64,000 nucleotides of DNA from Rhodopirellula islandica (lineage in GTDB: Bacteria; Planctomycetota; Planctomycetia; Pirellulales; Pirellulaceae): the NCBI RefSeq assembly GCF_001027925.1, contig NZ_LECT01000044.1, positions 496,001 through 560,000 on the forward strand. The letters are read 5' to 3'. The position numbers and the translations under genes are program-made. Below, one piece after another: positions 1-12,245 of the stretch. Below the pieces are notes generated by a model. That model ran no database searches. It was not told where the DNA came from and saw nothing but the letters and a program-made list of their open reading frames with translations. Position 1 is the stretch's first letter. Each line of letters begins with the position of its first letter.

Positions 1-2
1 TC

Positions 3-446
3 CGTTCGCCGCAGGTCACTCGTCACATTCGGCACTTGGCGGACCCACCAAGGATTCGCGAGCGGATCACATCGCAGCAGCGTCGCATCGCCACCGGGCG
101 TGACATCGTGACGGAAGGTCGTGACCAAGGCACCGAAGTCTTTCCCGATGCCCATTGCAAGATCTTCCTGACTGCATCCCCGGAAGAACGCGCTCGTCGA
201 CGGCAGCAGCAACTCGCCCAAAGCGGCCAGGTGATGTCGGTGGAAGAAATTCTGACCGCGCAGAATCAACGCGATCTCGAGGATCGAATGCGACCCGTCG
301 GAAGGTTGCGAGCCGCTGCCGACGCGATCGTTCTGCAAACCGATGGGATGACTCCCGACGAAGTCCGCCAAGAAGTTCTGCGGTTGGTTCGCAAATGCCT
401 GGATGCCACGGCGACCAATTCCACGTCGAGCGATCCAAACGCATGA
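3..446 (+). CDS. cmk: Cytidylate kinase, C-terminal part (5' truncated by window edge)
   Basis: Cytidylate kinase phosphorylates CMP/dCMP with ATP in the cytoplasm. The open frame runs in from the left edge (frame 3). The visible segment has VTRHIRHLADPPRIRERITS followed by an RRIA...DIVTEGRDQGTEVFPDA block, the conserved GRDxGT(E/V)VFPxA region of bacterial CMP kinases, and then KIFLTASPEERARRR, the lid region. The N-terminal P-loop lies outside the window. The TTG at 36 is not a credible start because conserved coding sequence continues upstream of it. The stop (444-446) overlaps the ATG of the next gene as ATGA, so the two are probably translationally coupled. The family assignment is strong; only the missing 5' end limits it. 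Confidence 0.93.
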   Translation, partial: RSPQVTRHIRHLADPPRIRERITSQQRRIATGRDIVTEGRDQGTEVFPDAHCKIFLTASPEERARRRQQQLAQSGQVMSVEEILTAQNQRDLEDRMRPVGRLRAAADAIVLQTDGMTPDEVRQEVLRLVRKCLDATATNSTSSDPNA

Positions 447-955
447 TCATGTCTGAGAGCGACCCAAGTGACGAAGCCGCTTCCCCGTCCTCGATCGCAG
501 CGAAACTGGTCTCTCAACTGAATCAGTCGCAGCAACGTTTGATCCTGGCCGAAAGCTGCACCTGTGGCGCTGCTGCCGCCGCGATTGGAGGCGTTCCGGG
601 TGCGTCCAACGTGTTCTGCGGTAGCGCGGTGACGTACCGGGAAACCACCAAACAAGCGTGGCTGGGAGTCTCGGAAGCCGACCTGAAACAGCACACTGCC
701 GAGAGCCAGGCGATCACTAACGCGATGGCGACCTCGGTCCTTCAACGCACCCCTGATGCAACCATGTCCGCGGCCATCACGGGACACCTCGGCCCCGACG
801 CGCCGCCCGAAGTGGACGGCGTCGTCTTCATTGCTGTGCTGCGGCGTGGGTACGAACTGGAACCGCGACGAGTCGTGCTTCGCAGCTTCGCTCGCTTGGA
901 CCGACAAACCGAAGCCACCGCCGAATTGCTGGTCGCGATTCATCGGAGTTTGTAG
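443..955 (+). CDS. CinA-type nicotinamide-nucleotide amidohydrolase (stand-alone C-terminal domain, PncC)
   Basis: This 170-residue protein matches the C-terminal CinA/PncC domain, which deamidates nicotinamide mononucleotide to nicotinate mononucleotide in pyridine-nucleotide salvage. Visible family features are LAESCTCGAAAAAIGGVPG near residue 33 (usual form AESCTGG...T...G), a VFCGSAVTYRETTKQAWLGV block, and AAITGHLGPDAPPE (usual form SGxAGP). The N-terminal molybdopterin-binding domain of full CinA is absent, as in PncC. ATG 443 overlaps the cmk stop; a second ATG at 449 is also possible. The usual second Gly in SCTGG is Cys-Gly here, and the SGxAGP motif is diverged, so activity is likely but not certain. 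Confidence 0.82.
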   Translation: MIMSESDPSDEAASPSSIAAKLVSQLNQSQQRLILAESCTCGAAAAAIGGVPGASNVFCGSAVTYRETTKQAWLGVSEADLKQHTAESQAITNAMATSVLQRTPDATMSAAITGHLGPDAPPEVDGVVFIAVLRRGYELEPRRVVLRSFARLDRQTEATAELLVAIHRSL

Positions 956-1110
956 AAATGCCGGCCCGAAACGCAGGGTGTCTTCCCTGGCGAGGTCGAA
1001 GAAGGCCTTGGGGCATCAGGATTTGATGGTTGCGGGATCGACCATTGGCGGTGGCGATGAAGTATGGTGGGTGCCCCTTCCCTGCCTCTCACCCACGAAG
1101 GATTCTCGCG

Positions 1111-2589
1111 ATGCGATCCTTTCCCATTTTGTCACGCTGTTTTGAACGAGCCGGTTTTCACTCGGCTTGGACACTGCGAAGCGCGGCCGCGACTGTCTGT
1201 TGGTTGGCTTTCGCCGTCAGTGGTTTCGCTGAGACGCCCAAGAACGTGTTGTTGATCTGCGTCGACGACTTGCGACCTGAGTTGGGCTGTTATGGAGCGG
1301 ACTACATCTCGTCGCCCAACATTGATTCACTCGCCGCCAAAGGCATCCAGTTCAATCGGCACTTCGTGCAGGCCCCGACCTGTGGTGCATCTCGATTTGC
1401 GATGCTGACGGGTTGTTACGGTCCTTCGGGAAACCACGCGTTGTTTTCGCGAGCCAAGCAGATGGCGAAGGACCCGAGTTCCGTCACCCCGTCGATGCCG
1501 CGTTGGTTCCGCGATCATGGGTACACCAGCGTTTCCGTCGGCAAGGTCTCGCATCATCCCGGCGGTCGTGGCGGAGCGGACTGGAACAAAGAGGACGAGA
1601 TTGAAATGCCAGGTGCTTGGGACCGGCACCGGATGCCCACCGGGCCGTGGCAGCATCCTCGCGGAGCCATGCACGGCTTGGCCGATGGCGAGATTCGAAA
1701 AGACGCCAGCCAAATGGATGTGTTCCAATCGGAAGGCGGTGAGGCGAAGTACCCTGATGATTTGATCCTGGAAACGTCGCTGGATGAGCTTGCCACGCTG
1801 GCCAAGGACGCCGCCGACAAGCCGTTCTTTTTGGCGGTCGGGTTCATTCGACCGCACCTGCCCTTTGGGGCTCCCGCCGAGCACATGGAACCCTACCGGC
1901 AGACCGTGTTGCCGAGGATCGAGCATCCCACCAAGCCATCAGGCCAAACGACTTGGCATCGATCCGGTGAGTTCATGCGATACAACCGCTGGGGCAAGGA
2001 TCCGAACCAAGACGCCGAATTCGCGGAGGCCGTCCGGCGGCACTACGCCGCTTGTGTGTCCTACGCGGATGCGAACGTGGGCGAGGTGTTGAAGCAACTC
2101 GATGAGCTGGGCCTGCGAGAGTCCACCGTCGTGGTCGTTTGGGGAGATCACGGTTGGCACTTGGGCGAACATGCGATTTGGGGCAAGCACGCTTTGTTCG
2201 AGGAATCGCTGCACTCGCCGCTGATCATTCACGATCCGTCGATGAGCAGCTCCAGCCAAACGGACGCGATCGTGGAAACGATCGATGTGTTTCCGACGTT
2301 GTGCGAGCTGACCAATTTGCCGTCGCCGCCAAAGGTCGATGGCGAGTCGTTGGTGCCCGTGTTGAAAGACCCGGCGTCCTCCGAAGGCGAAGCGGTTTCG
2401 TATGCGAAGGCGACGACGATTCGCACGTCGACGCATCGTTTGATCTCGCATCCGAAGGGTTTTTATGAGTTGTACGATCATGAAACGGACCCCGGCGAAA
2501 CCAAAAACGTCGCCGACGAAAACCCTGAACTGGTTCAGCAGTTGCAACAACGTTTGAAAGAACGCTTGGCCAACCGTCAGCAGTTCTGA
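1111..2589 (+). CDS. Secreted sulfatase, iduronate-2-sulfatase-like
   Basis: This 492-residue arylsulfatase-superfamily enzyme probably hydrolyses sulfate esters of sulfated polysaccharides outside the cytoplasm. The ATG at 1111 was chosen because GAAGGA precedes it (1097-1102) and it opens a signal peptide with cleavage near residue 40 (SGFA/ETPK). An in-frame TTG at 1030 would add an unlikely extension. [12 protein letters not shown] (from about residue 51) carries the metal-binding Asp pair. The formylglycine motif is C91-G-A-S-R95; the common form has Pro at the third position, and Ala is tolerated. [10 protein letters not shown] supplies the second metal site. Sulfatase families are expanded in Rhodopirellula. 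Substrate cannot be told from sequence. The gene ends 10 bp before a long palindrome that separates it from a convergent gene. Confidence 0.9.
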   Translation: MRSFPILSRCFERAGFHSAWTLRSAAATVCWLAFAVSGFAETPKNVLLICVDDLRPELGCYGADYISSPNIDSLAAKGIQFNRHFVQAPTCGASRFAMLTGCYGPSGNHALFSRAKQMAKDPSSVTPSMPRWFRDHGYTSVSVGKVSHHPGGRGGADWNKEDEIEMPGAWDRHRMPTGPWQHPRGAMHGLADGEIRKDASQMDVFQSEGGEAKYPDDLILETSLDELATLAKDAADKPFFLAVGFIRPHLPFGAPAEHMEPYRQTVLPRIEHPTKPSGQTTWHRSGEFMRYNRWGKDPNQDAEFAEAVRRHYAACVSYADANVGEVLKQLDELGLRESTVVVVWGDHGWHLGEHAIWGKHALFEESLHSPLIIHDPSMSSSSQTDAIVETIDVFPTLCELTNLPSPPKVDGESLVPVLKDPASSEGEAVSYAKATTIRTSTHRLISHPKGFYELYDHETDPGETKNVADENPELVQQLQQRLKERLANRQQF

Positions 2590-2599
2590 GCAGACAAAG

Positions 2600-2653
2600 T
2601 GGCATAGGCTTCCAGCCTGTGATTCCGACTCCCCAGGCTGGGAGCCTATGCCA
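2600..2653. repeat. Long palindrome, TGGCATAGGC family, copy 1
   Basis: Arms 2600-2619 and 2634-2653 (20 bp, one G/T mismatch) around a 14-nt spacer. It lies between convergent stops (sulfatase at 2589, hypothetical gene at 2661) and would form a stable hairpin in either transcript, so a bidirectional terminator role is plausible. The same arm sequence recurs at 3942-3991. Confidence 0.85.
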
Positions 2654-2660
2654 CACTCGA

Positions 2661-3734
2661 CTATTGCCTGTTTGCTTCTTTGGAGTCTGCGCCGCCGACC
2701 TGTTTGAGGAAGTTAAACATTTGTTGCCTTTCCATTCGTGGGTCCAAACAGTCTTTCTCAAAGATTTTGCAGAAGTGCAACCGCCAGTCGTCATCGCTGT
2801 CTGGGGCACCGTCTGGAGATTCGTCAGCAATCCGCCAGTCCAACTCGGTGTGCGAGTTAATGCGAGTCTTCCCGCTCCCTGACACACTCATTTGCTCGAC
2901 CACCTTTGGTAGCCATCGGCCATTCCGTTTTTCGTAAGACGTTCCAATGGTGGCAACCAGAGCTCCATTTTTCTTGAGGCGGTAATCTACCAAAGTGGGT
3001 AGCCAATCATTCTTTTTTGAAAAGGTTACCTTGCAAATGATTGGTATTCGCACACCGCCGTAAACATACGAGGCCGTTAGCGTTTCTCGGTCATCGGACC
3101 ACTCCACATTCTCAATGAGATCTTTGTTGAGGAAGATACTTGTGAACCATTCTTTCGTACATCGGCCGGATAGCAAATTCGAATGTCGAGCGAAAGGTAG
3201 CACGAAAGGATGGAACCAAGCCCTGTGCGTTCGAGGAGGATCTGGCTCTTCACCGATGATGTATTTGGAAACCCCTAGTGGGGTTGATAGTGTGGCTTGG
3301 CGCACAAACAGGATGGCGGGTTTTTGATTAACACGTAGTCTGTGGTCCCACAGCGGGCGAGTGGTTGAAAGGCCTTTCTGAACAGGCACTTCACCGAAAC
3401 CATGATAGGTCCATGAAGCTTTGTTATTGTCACCAGGTCCCAACGCAATGATTTCCGACATGTGTATGTCTTGCGGATCCTCACTGCGTTCTACAATCTG
3501 AGTTATCTGCGAGTCCATCCAGCAGGCGAAGTCCGCCGGGAAATCGTTCCAAGACTCCAAGAAGTGAACCGCGTGTTTTTGAGCCAGGCCTATGTCCGAT
3601 GACCGCTCGTCTGAACCGAGTATGCCAGTGGGCTGCGGAGGCTCGTCTGAAAAAGTGCTGTGACCGGAGAGAACCGCCATGGCGATGGCCGCAATGTTTA
3701 CCCCAGTCCGCAGTCGTCGAAACGAAGCTTTCAT
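2661..3734 (-). CDS. Hypothetical secreted protein
   Basis: 357 residues, not recognised. The N-terminus (MKASFRRLRTG followed by a hydrophobic stretch to about residue 25) looks like a signal peptide, so export is likely. The body is a mixed soluble domain with two segments rich in Trp and charge (around WTYHGFGEVPVQKG and the region before YVYGGVRIP), and it ends in a short charged tail. It reads as a single-domain periplasmic or surface protein without catalytic motifs that I can name. It is isolated, with a convergent neighbour downstream, and is bracketed by two copies of the same palindrome family (2600-2653 and 3942-3991). Long coding frame and signal peptide support a real gene. Confidence 0.65.
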   Translation of the reverse strand: MKASFRRLRTGVNIAAIAMAVLSGHSTFSDEPPQPTGILGSDERSSDIGLAQKHAVHFLESWNDFPADFACWMDSQITQIVERSEDPQDIHMSEIIALGPGDNNKASWTYHGFGEVPVQKGLSTTRPLWDHRLRVNQKPAILFVRQATLSTPLGVSKYIIGEEPDPPRTHRAWFHPFVLPFARHSNLLSGRCTKEWFTSIFLNKDLIENVEWSDDRETLTASYVYGGVRIPIICKVTFSKKNDWLPTLVDYRLKKNGALVATIGTSYEKRNGRWLPKVVEQMSVSGSGKTRINSHTELDWRIADESPDGAPDSDDDWRLHFCKIFEKDCLDPRMERQQMFNFLKQVGGADSKEANRQ

Positions 3735-3941
3735 CAGTGTTCACCTTCGCCGCAGCAGCGGCTGTTGCAAGTCAGTGTTCAGTTTCGTGAGGCAAGGACT
3801 AAGTCGCTGCGTCTTTTGAACTGGGGCAGGTTGAATGGACTGCTCCGTCCTGCCTTTGAGGTGTGAATCCCCTGTGAATCAGTCTCGTGGGGTGAAGTCC
3901 TGGAGTCAAGAAAAACGATTGGATCGAAAGATGGCAAAGTG

Positions 3942-3991
3942 GCATAGGCTTCCAGCCTGTGGAGTGAAAATCACAGGCTGGAAGCCTATGC
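3942..3991. repeat. Long palindrome, TGGCATAGGC family, copy 2
   Basis: Perfect 20-bp arms (3942-3961 and 3972-3991) around a 10-nt spacer, same sequence family as 2600-2653. The right arm contains the stop codon (3986-3988) of the reverse-strand glycosyltransferase, so the repeat abuts and partly encodes the gene end. Confidence 0.9.
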
Positions 3992-5095
3992 TACTATTTT
4001 GGCGTACAGTTCGCGGTAGGCGTCGACCATTGCGTCGATGGTGAATTGGGAACGGACGCGAGACTGGTTGGCTTGTCCGGTTTGGTTTGCCAGTTCTTCG
4101 TCGGCCAAGAATCGTTCCAGCGAATGGACGAGCGCCGTGTCATCGTTCAGCTCGAAACCTTGGTTGGGATCATGGCCGATCAACTCTTGGCTGCCTTCGA
4201 CATGGCTGCTGACGACGGGCTTGCCCGCCGCCATGGCTTCCAAAATCACGTTGGGCATGCCTTCATAACGGCTTGGCAAAACCACCACGCGGCTGGCGGC
4301 GATCCAGCTGGCGATGTTGCTCTGCCATGTCAGCACGCGAACGCGGTCGCCGGAGACTTGCTTCGCCCAGTTGGCCAGTTCGTTTTGCAGTGGGCCGTTG
4401 CCGATCAGCACCAACTTGCGATGGCTGTCTTCGGGAGCGAACCGCTCGACAGTGCGTTGCAGGTGCTCCAAGCCCTTTTGCGTGTGCAGTCGCCCGACGA
4501 ACAGAACCACGGGACTGTCGGCGGGCCAACCCAGGTCGGTCCAGTCAATTGGATCGGCGGAAGCAAACGCATCGACGTCGACCGCGTTTGGGATCACCGA
4601 TGTGCGATCCGGTAAGAGGTTCAGTTGTTGCTGCGCGAAGGTCTCGACCGCTCGGCTGACGCAGACCACGTGGTCCACGTTGCGAAGCGTTTGTCGTTCC
4701 ACCGCCAGTCGCAACGAATTGGGTTCGGCGACACGGATGCCGGCGACTCGTGGTTGTCGGGACGAGACGTTGAGCATGCCGAGGACGTTGGCGTGCCACA
4801 GAAACGTTTGAACCAATGAACCAGGTCGACGTGCCAGCCAACCTCGCAACTGAATCGTCGCTGGCAGAAAACCGCGAGACGTTTGGACTCCGCCGCTGGT
4901 GACCTCGATGCCTTCGTCATGCAACTGTTGGACGAGTCGGTCGTTGCCTTTGGGCAGAGAGTCTGCGGTGGGCAGTTTGCCGAAGCTGAACAGTCGCACG
5001 TCATCGCCTCGATCGCGAAGACCGATGGCGAGTTGTGTGAGCGCTCGTTCGGCCCCGCCAAAGTTCATCTCGGTGATGATCAGGTCAATGTTCAT
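3986..5095 (-). CDS. GT4-family glycosyltransferase
   Basis: 369 residues with the GT-B/GT4 layout. The N-terminal glycine-rich loop is MNFGGAERALTQLAIGL (residues about 10-26), and the C-terminal donor-binding half contains VVLFVGRLHTQKGLEHL, LVLIGNGPLQNEL and the EX7E-type motif PSRYEGMPNVILEAMAAGKP. Such enzymes transfer sugars from nucleotide donors to lipid-linked or surface glycans at the inner face of the membrane; donor and acceptor are not inferable. Full family length, no signal peptide. Its last three codons and stop are supplied by the arm of a palindromic repeat. The next gene upstream (5128) is in the same direction 32 bp away, so cotranscription is possible though no functional link is evident. 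Confidence 0.9.
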   Translation of the reverse strand: MNIDLIITEMNFGGAERALTQLAIGLRDRGDDVRLFSFGKLPTADSLPKGNDRLVQQLHDEGIEVTSGGVQTSRGFLPATIQLRGWLARRPGSLVQTFLWHANVLGMLNVSSRQPRVAGIRVAEPNSLRLAVERQTLRNVDHVVCVSRAVETFAQQQLNLLPDRTSVIPNAVDVDAFASADPIDWTDLGWPADSPVVLFVGRLHTQKGLEHLQRTVERFAPEDSHRKLVLIGNGPLQNELANWAKQVSGDRVRVLTWQSNIASWIAASRVVVLPSRYEGMPNVILEAMAAGKPVVSSHVEGSQELIGHDPNQGFELNDDTALVHSLERFLADEELANQTGQANQSRVRSQFTIDAMVDAYRELYAKIVA

Positions 5096-5127
5096 GGTGC
5101 CAATCGCAACTCAGAGCCACTCACAAT

Positions 5128-6819
5128 TCACAGCACCGGCCCGACCGTCCACGGCACAAATTCATGGTCGCCCAATCCAAGGCGTTCGCTGGCGGTTTGC
5201 ATTCCGCTGGCGAACTGCAGCAACTCTTCGAACAGTTGATCCGCGAGCTCTTCCATCGAGACACCCTCGAGCAACTGGCCTGCGTTCCAGTCCATGTCGT
5301 CTCGCATGGCGTGGAACAGAGCCGAGTGACTGGCGATCTTGATCACGGGAACCGGTTTGCCGCCGAAGCAACTTCCGCGGCCGGTGGTGAACAACACCAA
5401 GTTGCAGCCGCCGGCGACCTTGCCCGTGACGCTGGACGGATCAAAGCCCGGCGAGTCCATCACGTACAGACCTTGTTTGGGCACCGTGTCCGCGTAGTCC
5501 AGGACACCATCGAGGATTCCCGTTCCGGACTTGCTGACTGCACCGAGCGATTTTTCGGTGATCGTGGTCAGCCCACCGGCTTTGTTGCCGATCGAAGGGT
5601 TGTTGTCGATCTCGCCGCCGTACATCGCGACGTGCTGCTTCCACCAATCGACTTTGTCCATCAAACGCTGGGCCACCGTTTCGTCACGCGAACGGGCGAC
5701 CAGCAAGTGTTCGGCGCCGATCAGTTCGGTGGTCTCGCTGAGCACCGCCGCGCCCCCGTGAGCGACCATGCGATCGGCGAGTGCACCGACCAACGGATTC
5801 GCAGTCCATCCCGAATGGCCATCGCTGCCGCCGCACTCCAGAGCGAGTCGAAGGTGGCGAGCCGGGACCGTGGTTCGCGAATTTTGGTTGGCGATCTCGA
5901 GCATCGTTTCGAGATGCTTTTCCGCGCGATCGATCGTCGCTCGCGTGCCGCCTTCGGCTTGCATGGTCAGCATCGTCGTCGAGACCGATTCCGATTCGGG
6001 CGAGGTGATCGGCAGCGACCGGGGGTCGGAAATCGCGACCAATTGGTGATGTTCGCTCAGGTACTCGGGCGTCGTTTGTTCGCAGCCCAGTCCGATCGTC
6101 AGGCAGGATCCGACATTCGCGTGACCAGCGTAGCCCTTGAGGACTCGGCCGAGCATTTGTTGTTTTTGGCCGGCGTAGCGAAGCGCGCAGCCGGTCGTGT
6201 GCGTTCCGATCGCGATTCCATCCACGTTGGGGAATTCCGCCAAGCGTTCGGGAGGAAACCGAGCCGCGACATGGTGGCAAACCGTCGCACTGCAATTCAC
6301 GCGAGCCAGAATCTGAACGTAATTTCGCGAGCCGACTTGGCCGTCCGGTCGCACGAACCCTTGCCAGGTTTTTTCGGCTGGAACGGTTGGCTTTTTCGCG
6401 GGAGCGGATTTTGAGAAAGCGGTTCCGACCAGCGAACGCCAATCCGAGTCGACTTGATGGGCGTCGACCAAATTGTGCGAGTGCACATGTTCACCGACGC
6501 GGATGTCGCAGGAAGCTTTGCCGATCGGCTGGCCAAATTTGATCACCAATTCGCCGGCGGGAATCGCTTGAGCGGCGACTTTGTGTCCCGCGGGAACGGC
6601 GGACCCTGCGATACGGAGGTTGCCGATTGTTTCGCCTGCCACCAAGGCCCGCGCGGCCATCCAAACGTTGTCGCCATCGTGCAGTTGAACGACGCCATGG
6701 TCGGTTCCGTTGGGGGCAGCACCGTCCGGGCTGTTTTCGGATGGATCAGCGACCCCGGAGCCCTCCGCGTTGGCATTGGGATTCGGTGTCGAGGCGGATG
6801 GGTGGTCGGTGCCAGTCAT
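5128..6819 (-). CDS. Altronate/galactarate dehydratase-like enzyme (UxaA family)
   Basis: 563 residues. After about 40 residues of Pro/Asn/Ser-rich low-complexity sequence comes a SAF-type domain (GDNVWMAARALVAGE to about residue 115), then the large UxaA catalytic domain (GFVRPDGQVGSRNYV onward). Conserved blocks include GCALRYAGQ, NVGSCLTIGLGCEQ, ALECGGSDGHSGWTANP and NKAGGLTTITEKSLGA. Members are iron-dependent dehydratases of D-altronate or D-galactarate that feed hexuronate catabolism. Both domains are present in one chain, as in E. coli UxaA and GarD. The low-complexity N-terminus is an oddity. No other hexuronate genes are adjacent, so the exact substrate is open. Divergent from sucC across a 143-bp promoter region. 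Confidence 0.87.
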   Translation of the reverse strand: MTGTDHPSASTPNPNANAEGSGVADPSENSPDGAAPNGTDHGVVQLHDGDNVWMAARALVAGETIGNLRIAGSAVPAGHKVAAQAIPAGELVIKFGQPIGKASCDIRVGEHVHSHNLVDAHQVDSDWRSLVGTAFSKSAPAKKPTVPAEKTWQGFVRPDGQVGSRNYVQILARVNCSATVCHHVAARFPPERLAEFPNVDGIAIGTHTTGCALRYAGQKQQMLGRVLKGYAGHANVGSCLTIGLGCEQTTPEYLSEHHQLVAISDPRSLPITSPESESVSTTMLTMQAEGGTRATIDRAEKHLETMLEIANQNSRTTVPARHLRLALECGGSDGHSGWTANPLVGALADRMVAHGGAAVLSETTELIGAEHLLVARSRDETVAQRLMDKVDWWKQHVAMYGGEIDNNPSIGNKAGGLTTITEKSLGAVSKSGTGILDGVLDYADTVPKQGLYVMDSPGFDPSSVTGKVAGGCNLVLFTTGRGSCFGGKPVPVIKIASHSALFHAMRDDMDWNAGQLLEGVSMEELADQLFEELLQFASGMQTASERLGLGDHEFVPWTVGPVL

Positions 6820-6896
6820 CTATTGAGCGGTGGTGGTTGGAATTTTCCGAGCTGCTACCATTTTCACTTCCGGCAGTCTGACAGACCCCGGACTCG

Positions 6897-6913
6897 CTCG
6901 CCATCATGGCGAG
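6897..6913. promoter_or_regulatory. Perfect short palindrome in the uxaA-like/sucC divergent region
   Basis: 8-bp perfect arms (CTCGCCAT and ATGGCGAG) around one base, about 50 bp before the sucC start and 78 bp before the divergent gene. The compact symmetry suits a dimeric repressor site, but no regulator or second copy supports it. Confidence 0.25.
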
Positions 6914-6962
6914 GAGACGTACCTTCGCATTCCTTTCGCTTGCCAACTGGGCTGAACCCCCG

Positions 6963-8147
<1,185 letters not shown>

Positions 8148-8294
8148 CGCTTCGCGTCGAGCGACTCGCGATCGGCTTCCAGTCGGTCGCTTGATTTGTA
8201 AACAAGATTCAGGCATCGCCTGATCTCTTCCTTCCAAAACATCACCCTCGGCTGTTGGTGCGACGCCACCAGCCAAACGCGAAAAGCTATCAAC

Positions 8295-9167
8295 ATGAGT
8301 ATTCTGGTCGACAAAAACACCAAGGTCATTTGCCAGGGGATCACTGGCAACGCCGGGAAATTTCACTCTCTCGGGTGCCGCGACTACGGTACGCAAATGG
8401 TTGGCGGTGTCACGCCCGGCAAAGGTGGCCAAGACGTCGAAGGCATTCCTGTTTTCGATACCGTGGAAGAAGCGGTTCAAAAGACCGGCGCCGACGCGAC
8501 GATGATTTTCGTCCCGCCGCCGTTCACCGCGGACGCCATCTTGGAAGCCGTTGACGCTGGCATTCGTGTCATCGCCGCCATCACCGAAGGCGTGCCTGTC
8601 ATCGACATGGTCCGAGTCTACGAAAAGGTCAAAGCCAGCGGATCGACGCTGATCGGCCCCAACTGCCCCGGTTTGATCACCCCCGGTGAATGCAAAATCG
8701 GCATCATGCCCGGTTACATCCACAATCCCGGCAAAGTTGGCGTGATGAGCCGCAGTGGAACGCTGACCTACGAAGCCGTTTGGCAAACCAGTTCGCTGAA
8801 ACTCGGCCAAAGCACCTGCGTTGGTCTGGGTGGCGACCCGATCGTCGGAACGAACTACATCGACCTGTTCAAGATGTACCAAGAAGACGACCAAACCGAA
8901 GCGATCTTGATGATCGGTGAAATCGGTGGCAGCGCTGAAGAAGAAGCCGCCGCGTTCGTCAAAGAGCACGTGACCAAGCCGGTCGCCGCCTTCATCGCGG
9001 GTCGCACCGCACCTCCCGGAAAACGCATGGGCCACGCCGGTGCGATCATCAGTGGCGGCAAAGGAACGGCAGAAGAAAAGGTCGCCGCGTTGGAAGACGC
9101 CGGCATCGTCGTCGCTCCTTCGCCCGCTGAAATGGGCGAAGCCGTCGTCAAGGCAATGTCGAAGTAG
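8295..9167 (+). CDS. sucD: Succinate-CoA ligase subunit alpha
   Basis: 290 residues, the usual SucD length. Visible features are [21 protein letters not shown] at the start (CoA-binding Rossmann domain), [48 protein letters not shown], and the active-site region [21 protein letters not shown], whose His is the phosphorylated residue in this family. It pairs with sucC to form the TCA-cycle ligase. It is followed by a 730-bp repeat-bearing gap before groES. Confidence 0.97.
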   Translation: MSILVDKNTKVICQGITGNAGKFHSLGCRDYGTQMVGGVTPGKGGQDVEGIPVFDTVEEAVQKTGADATMIFVPPPFTADAILEAVDAGIRVIAAITEGVPVIDMVRVYEKVKASGSTLIGPNCPGLITPGECKIGIMPGYIHNPGKVGVMSRSGTLTYEAVWQTSSLKLGQSTCVGLGGDPIVGTNYIDLFKMYQEDDQTEAILMIGEIGGSAEEEAAAFVKEHVTKPVAAFIAGRTAPPGKRMGHAGAIISGGKGTAEEKVAALEDAGIVVAPSPAEMGEAVVKAMSK

Positions 9168-9897
9168 TTCCGACAACGAGGATCCTCTCGTGTTGAACAG
9201 GGCGTGCAGTTTTGAAGTGCTGTATTGCCGAGCGTTTATCATCACCCTCCCCCTGGGAGGGTCGAGCGAAGCGAGGGGAGGGTCGAGCATGGAAAACGGC
9301 GCGGATTGCCCTCCCCCGGAAATCTCGCTGAACGCTCGCTTTCCGACCCCTCCCGCTGCGCGGGCGGGGTTTTGCAAGCCGTCGGCCAGGTCTCACCTGG
9401 CCTGACGAATCGGTGGAAAGCGGTCCAATCAAGGTGGTCGCATTTTGCTCGGGTTTCACAGGGGCTTGCGTTCGCGAGTGAGGCCACGAAGTGGTCACAG
9501 ACGGTAGCCGGTGGTCGAGCAAAGCGAAAACCACCGGACAGTGACAGTTCCACATCCGTGCTCGTTCCTTGCTGACGCGGCGGGTTGGGGGAGCACTTGC
9601 GAGTGGCAGTTTTGCCGCGTGTGCCACGCTGGCGGGCTGTCACTGATGAGCTGCTGAATTCAGGTCACGATCCTCGGATTTGGCGCAAGTCATTGTCTCG
9701 CAGGGGCTTGCGGCCAGTCTTTCTGTCTGCGGCACAGCGATTGCTTATTGGGCGGCTTCAACGAACAAAGCTGCCATTTTGGTTGGCCGTGAAGTCGGAC
9801 GCGTTTGAAATCGCTCCGATCAGCCAGCCGGAACCGGTTAGCCCCACCACACATTTCCCCCACATCTCGACTCCAGACCACGAAAGGTGTCACGGAC
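9168..9897. other. Gene-free, repeat-bearing stretch between sucD and groES
   Basis: No convincing gene. It holds a G-rich module (9255-9275) that recurs at 22113-22133, a 64-bp repeat (9308-9371) that recurs inverted at 20342-20405, a small inverted repeat (arms 9508-9514 and 9531-9537), and two copies of CAGGGGCTTGCG (near 9459 and 9700). The groES promoter must lie in the right part. I found no CIRCE (TTAGCACTC-N9-GAGTGCTAA) element. Confidence 0.7.
9308..9371 (+). repeat. 64-bp interspersed repeat, copy A
   Basis: GC-rich element beginning GCCCTCCCCCGG and ending CGGGCGGGGTT. Its reverse complement occurs at 20342-20405 with a single difference (63 of 64 positions). It lies in a non-coding gap and has no transposase, so it is an interspersed REP- or MITE-like element. 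Confidence 0.88.
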
Positions 9898-10215
9898 ATG
9901 GCAGCAGCCACCAAGAGTGCAACCAAAATTCGTTTGCAACCCCTCGGCGAACGCATCGTTGTTCAGCGTGAGGAAAGCGAAACCACGACCGCCGGCGGCA
10001 TCGTGTTGCCCGATTCGGCCATGGAAAAGCCTGCTCGAGGGACCGTTGTGGCCTTGGGCACCGGCAAATTGCTGGACGACGGCAGCCGAGCTGACTTCCA
10101 ACTCGTCGCTGGCGATCGCGTGCTGTTCAGCAGCTACGCCGGCGAAACCGTCGAAGTCGACGACGCCGAATACCTGCTTATGCGAGAAGACGACGTCCTG
10201 GCCGTGATCGAGTGA
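9898..10215 (+). CDS. groES: Co-chaperonin GroES
   Basis: 105 residues. The core IRLQPLGERIVVQREESE followed by TTAGGIVLPDSA (mobile loop) and the closing LLMREDDVLAVIE are diagnostic of GroES, the heptameric lid of GroEL. ATG 9898 is preceded by GAAAGG (9882-9887); an upstream in-frame ATG at 9805 would add a non-conserved extension. The short N-terminal addition MAAATKSATK is slightly longer than usual. groEL begins 71 bp downstream, the standard groESL operon order. Confidence 0.96.
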   Translation: MAAATKSATKIRLQPLGERIVVQREESETTTAGGIVLPDSAMEKPARGTVVALGTGKLLDDGSRADFQLVAGDRVLFSSYAGETVEVDDAEYLLMREDDVLAVIE

Positions 10216-10280
10216 TCATCGGCGATGGTTTCCATCGCGTTGTTCTGAAACCCATCTCTGCACACCTTTAAATTTAATAG

Positions 10281-11906
<1,626 letters not shown>

Positions 11907-12245
11907 TCCAGTCGGGCCGAACGTTCCGTTCCGCCCTCTGTGTTCCAAGCATCCAACCCTTCGCTGTTCTTCAGCGGAGGGTTTTTTATTGGGGCAGCGC
12001 AAACGGAAATTCCCATTGCTGAGTGCCGCCGGCTTGGGTGGGACGGGTTCTGTGCGGAGGACCGTTCGGCGATTGTTTGCCGTGTTCTTCAGTCGTCTTT
12101 GCGTTTCTGGTGACTCCCACGCTCCTCGTGTTATTCACGTTCGCTGGTGAGTCCGTTGATTGCGATCAGTTTGTTGAATCGCTCCAAGCAGCAAGCGGAG
12201 TGAAACAGGCGGATGCGGCTCCACTCCCAGCGGGTTTCGATTCTG
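11907..12245. other. Gap between groEL and convergent phnZ-like gene
   Basis: Holds the groEL terminator in its first quarter. In the remaining 250 bp I see no gene, repeat copy or RNA. Confidence 0.6.
11955..11987 (+). terminator. Rho-independent terminator after groEL
   Basis: 12-bp stem (11955-11966 with 11972-11983, two mismatched or wobble positions) around a 5-nt TTCTT loop, followed by a run of six T (11982-11987). Placed 48 bp after the groEL stop. Confidence 0.88.

Noticed and set aside
9148-9627. Small reverse-strand frame over the repeat region
   Set aside because: It is built from the repeat modules shared with 20.3 kb and 22.1 kb and has no independent support.
9640-9897. CIRCE or other heat-shock operator upstream of groES
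   Set aside because: Searched by eye for TTAGCACTC-N9-GAGTGCTAA and found none.
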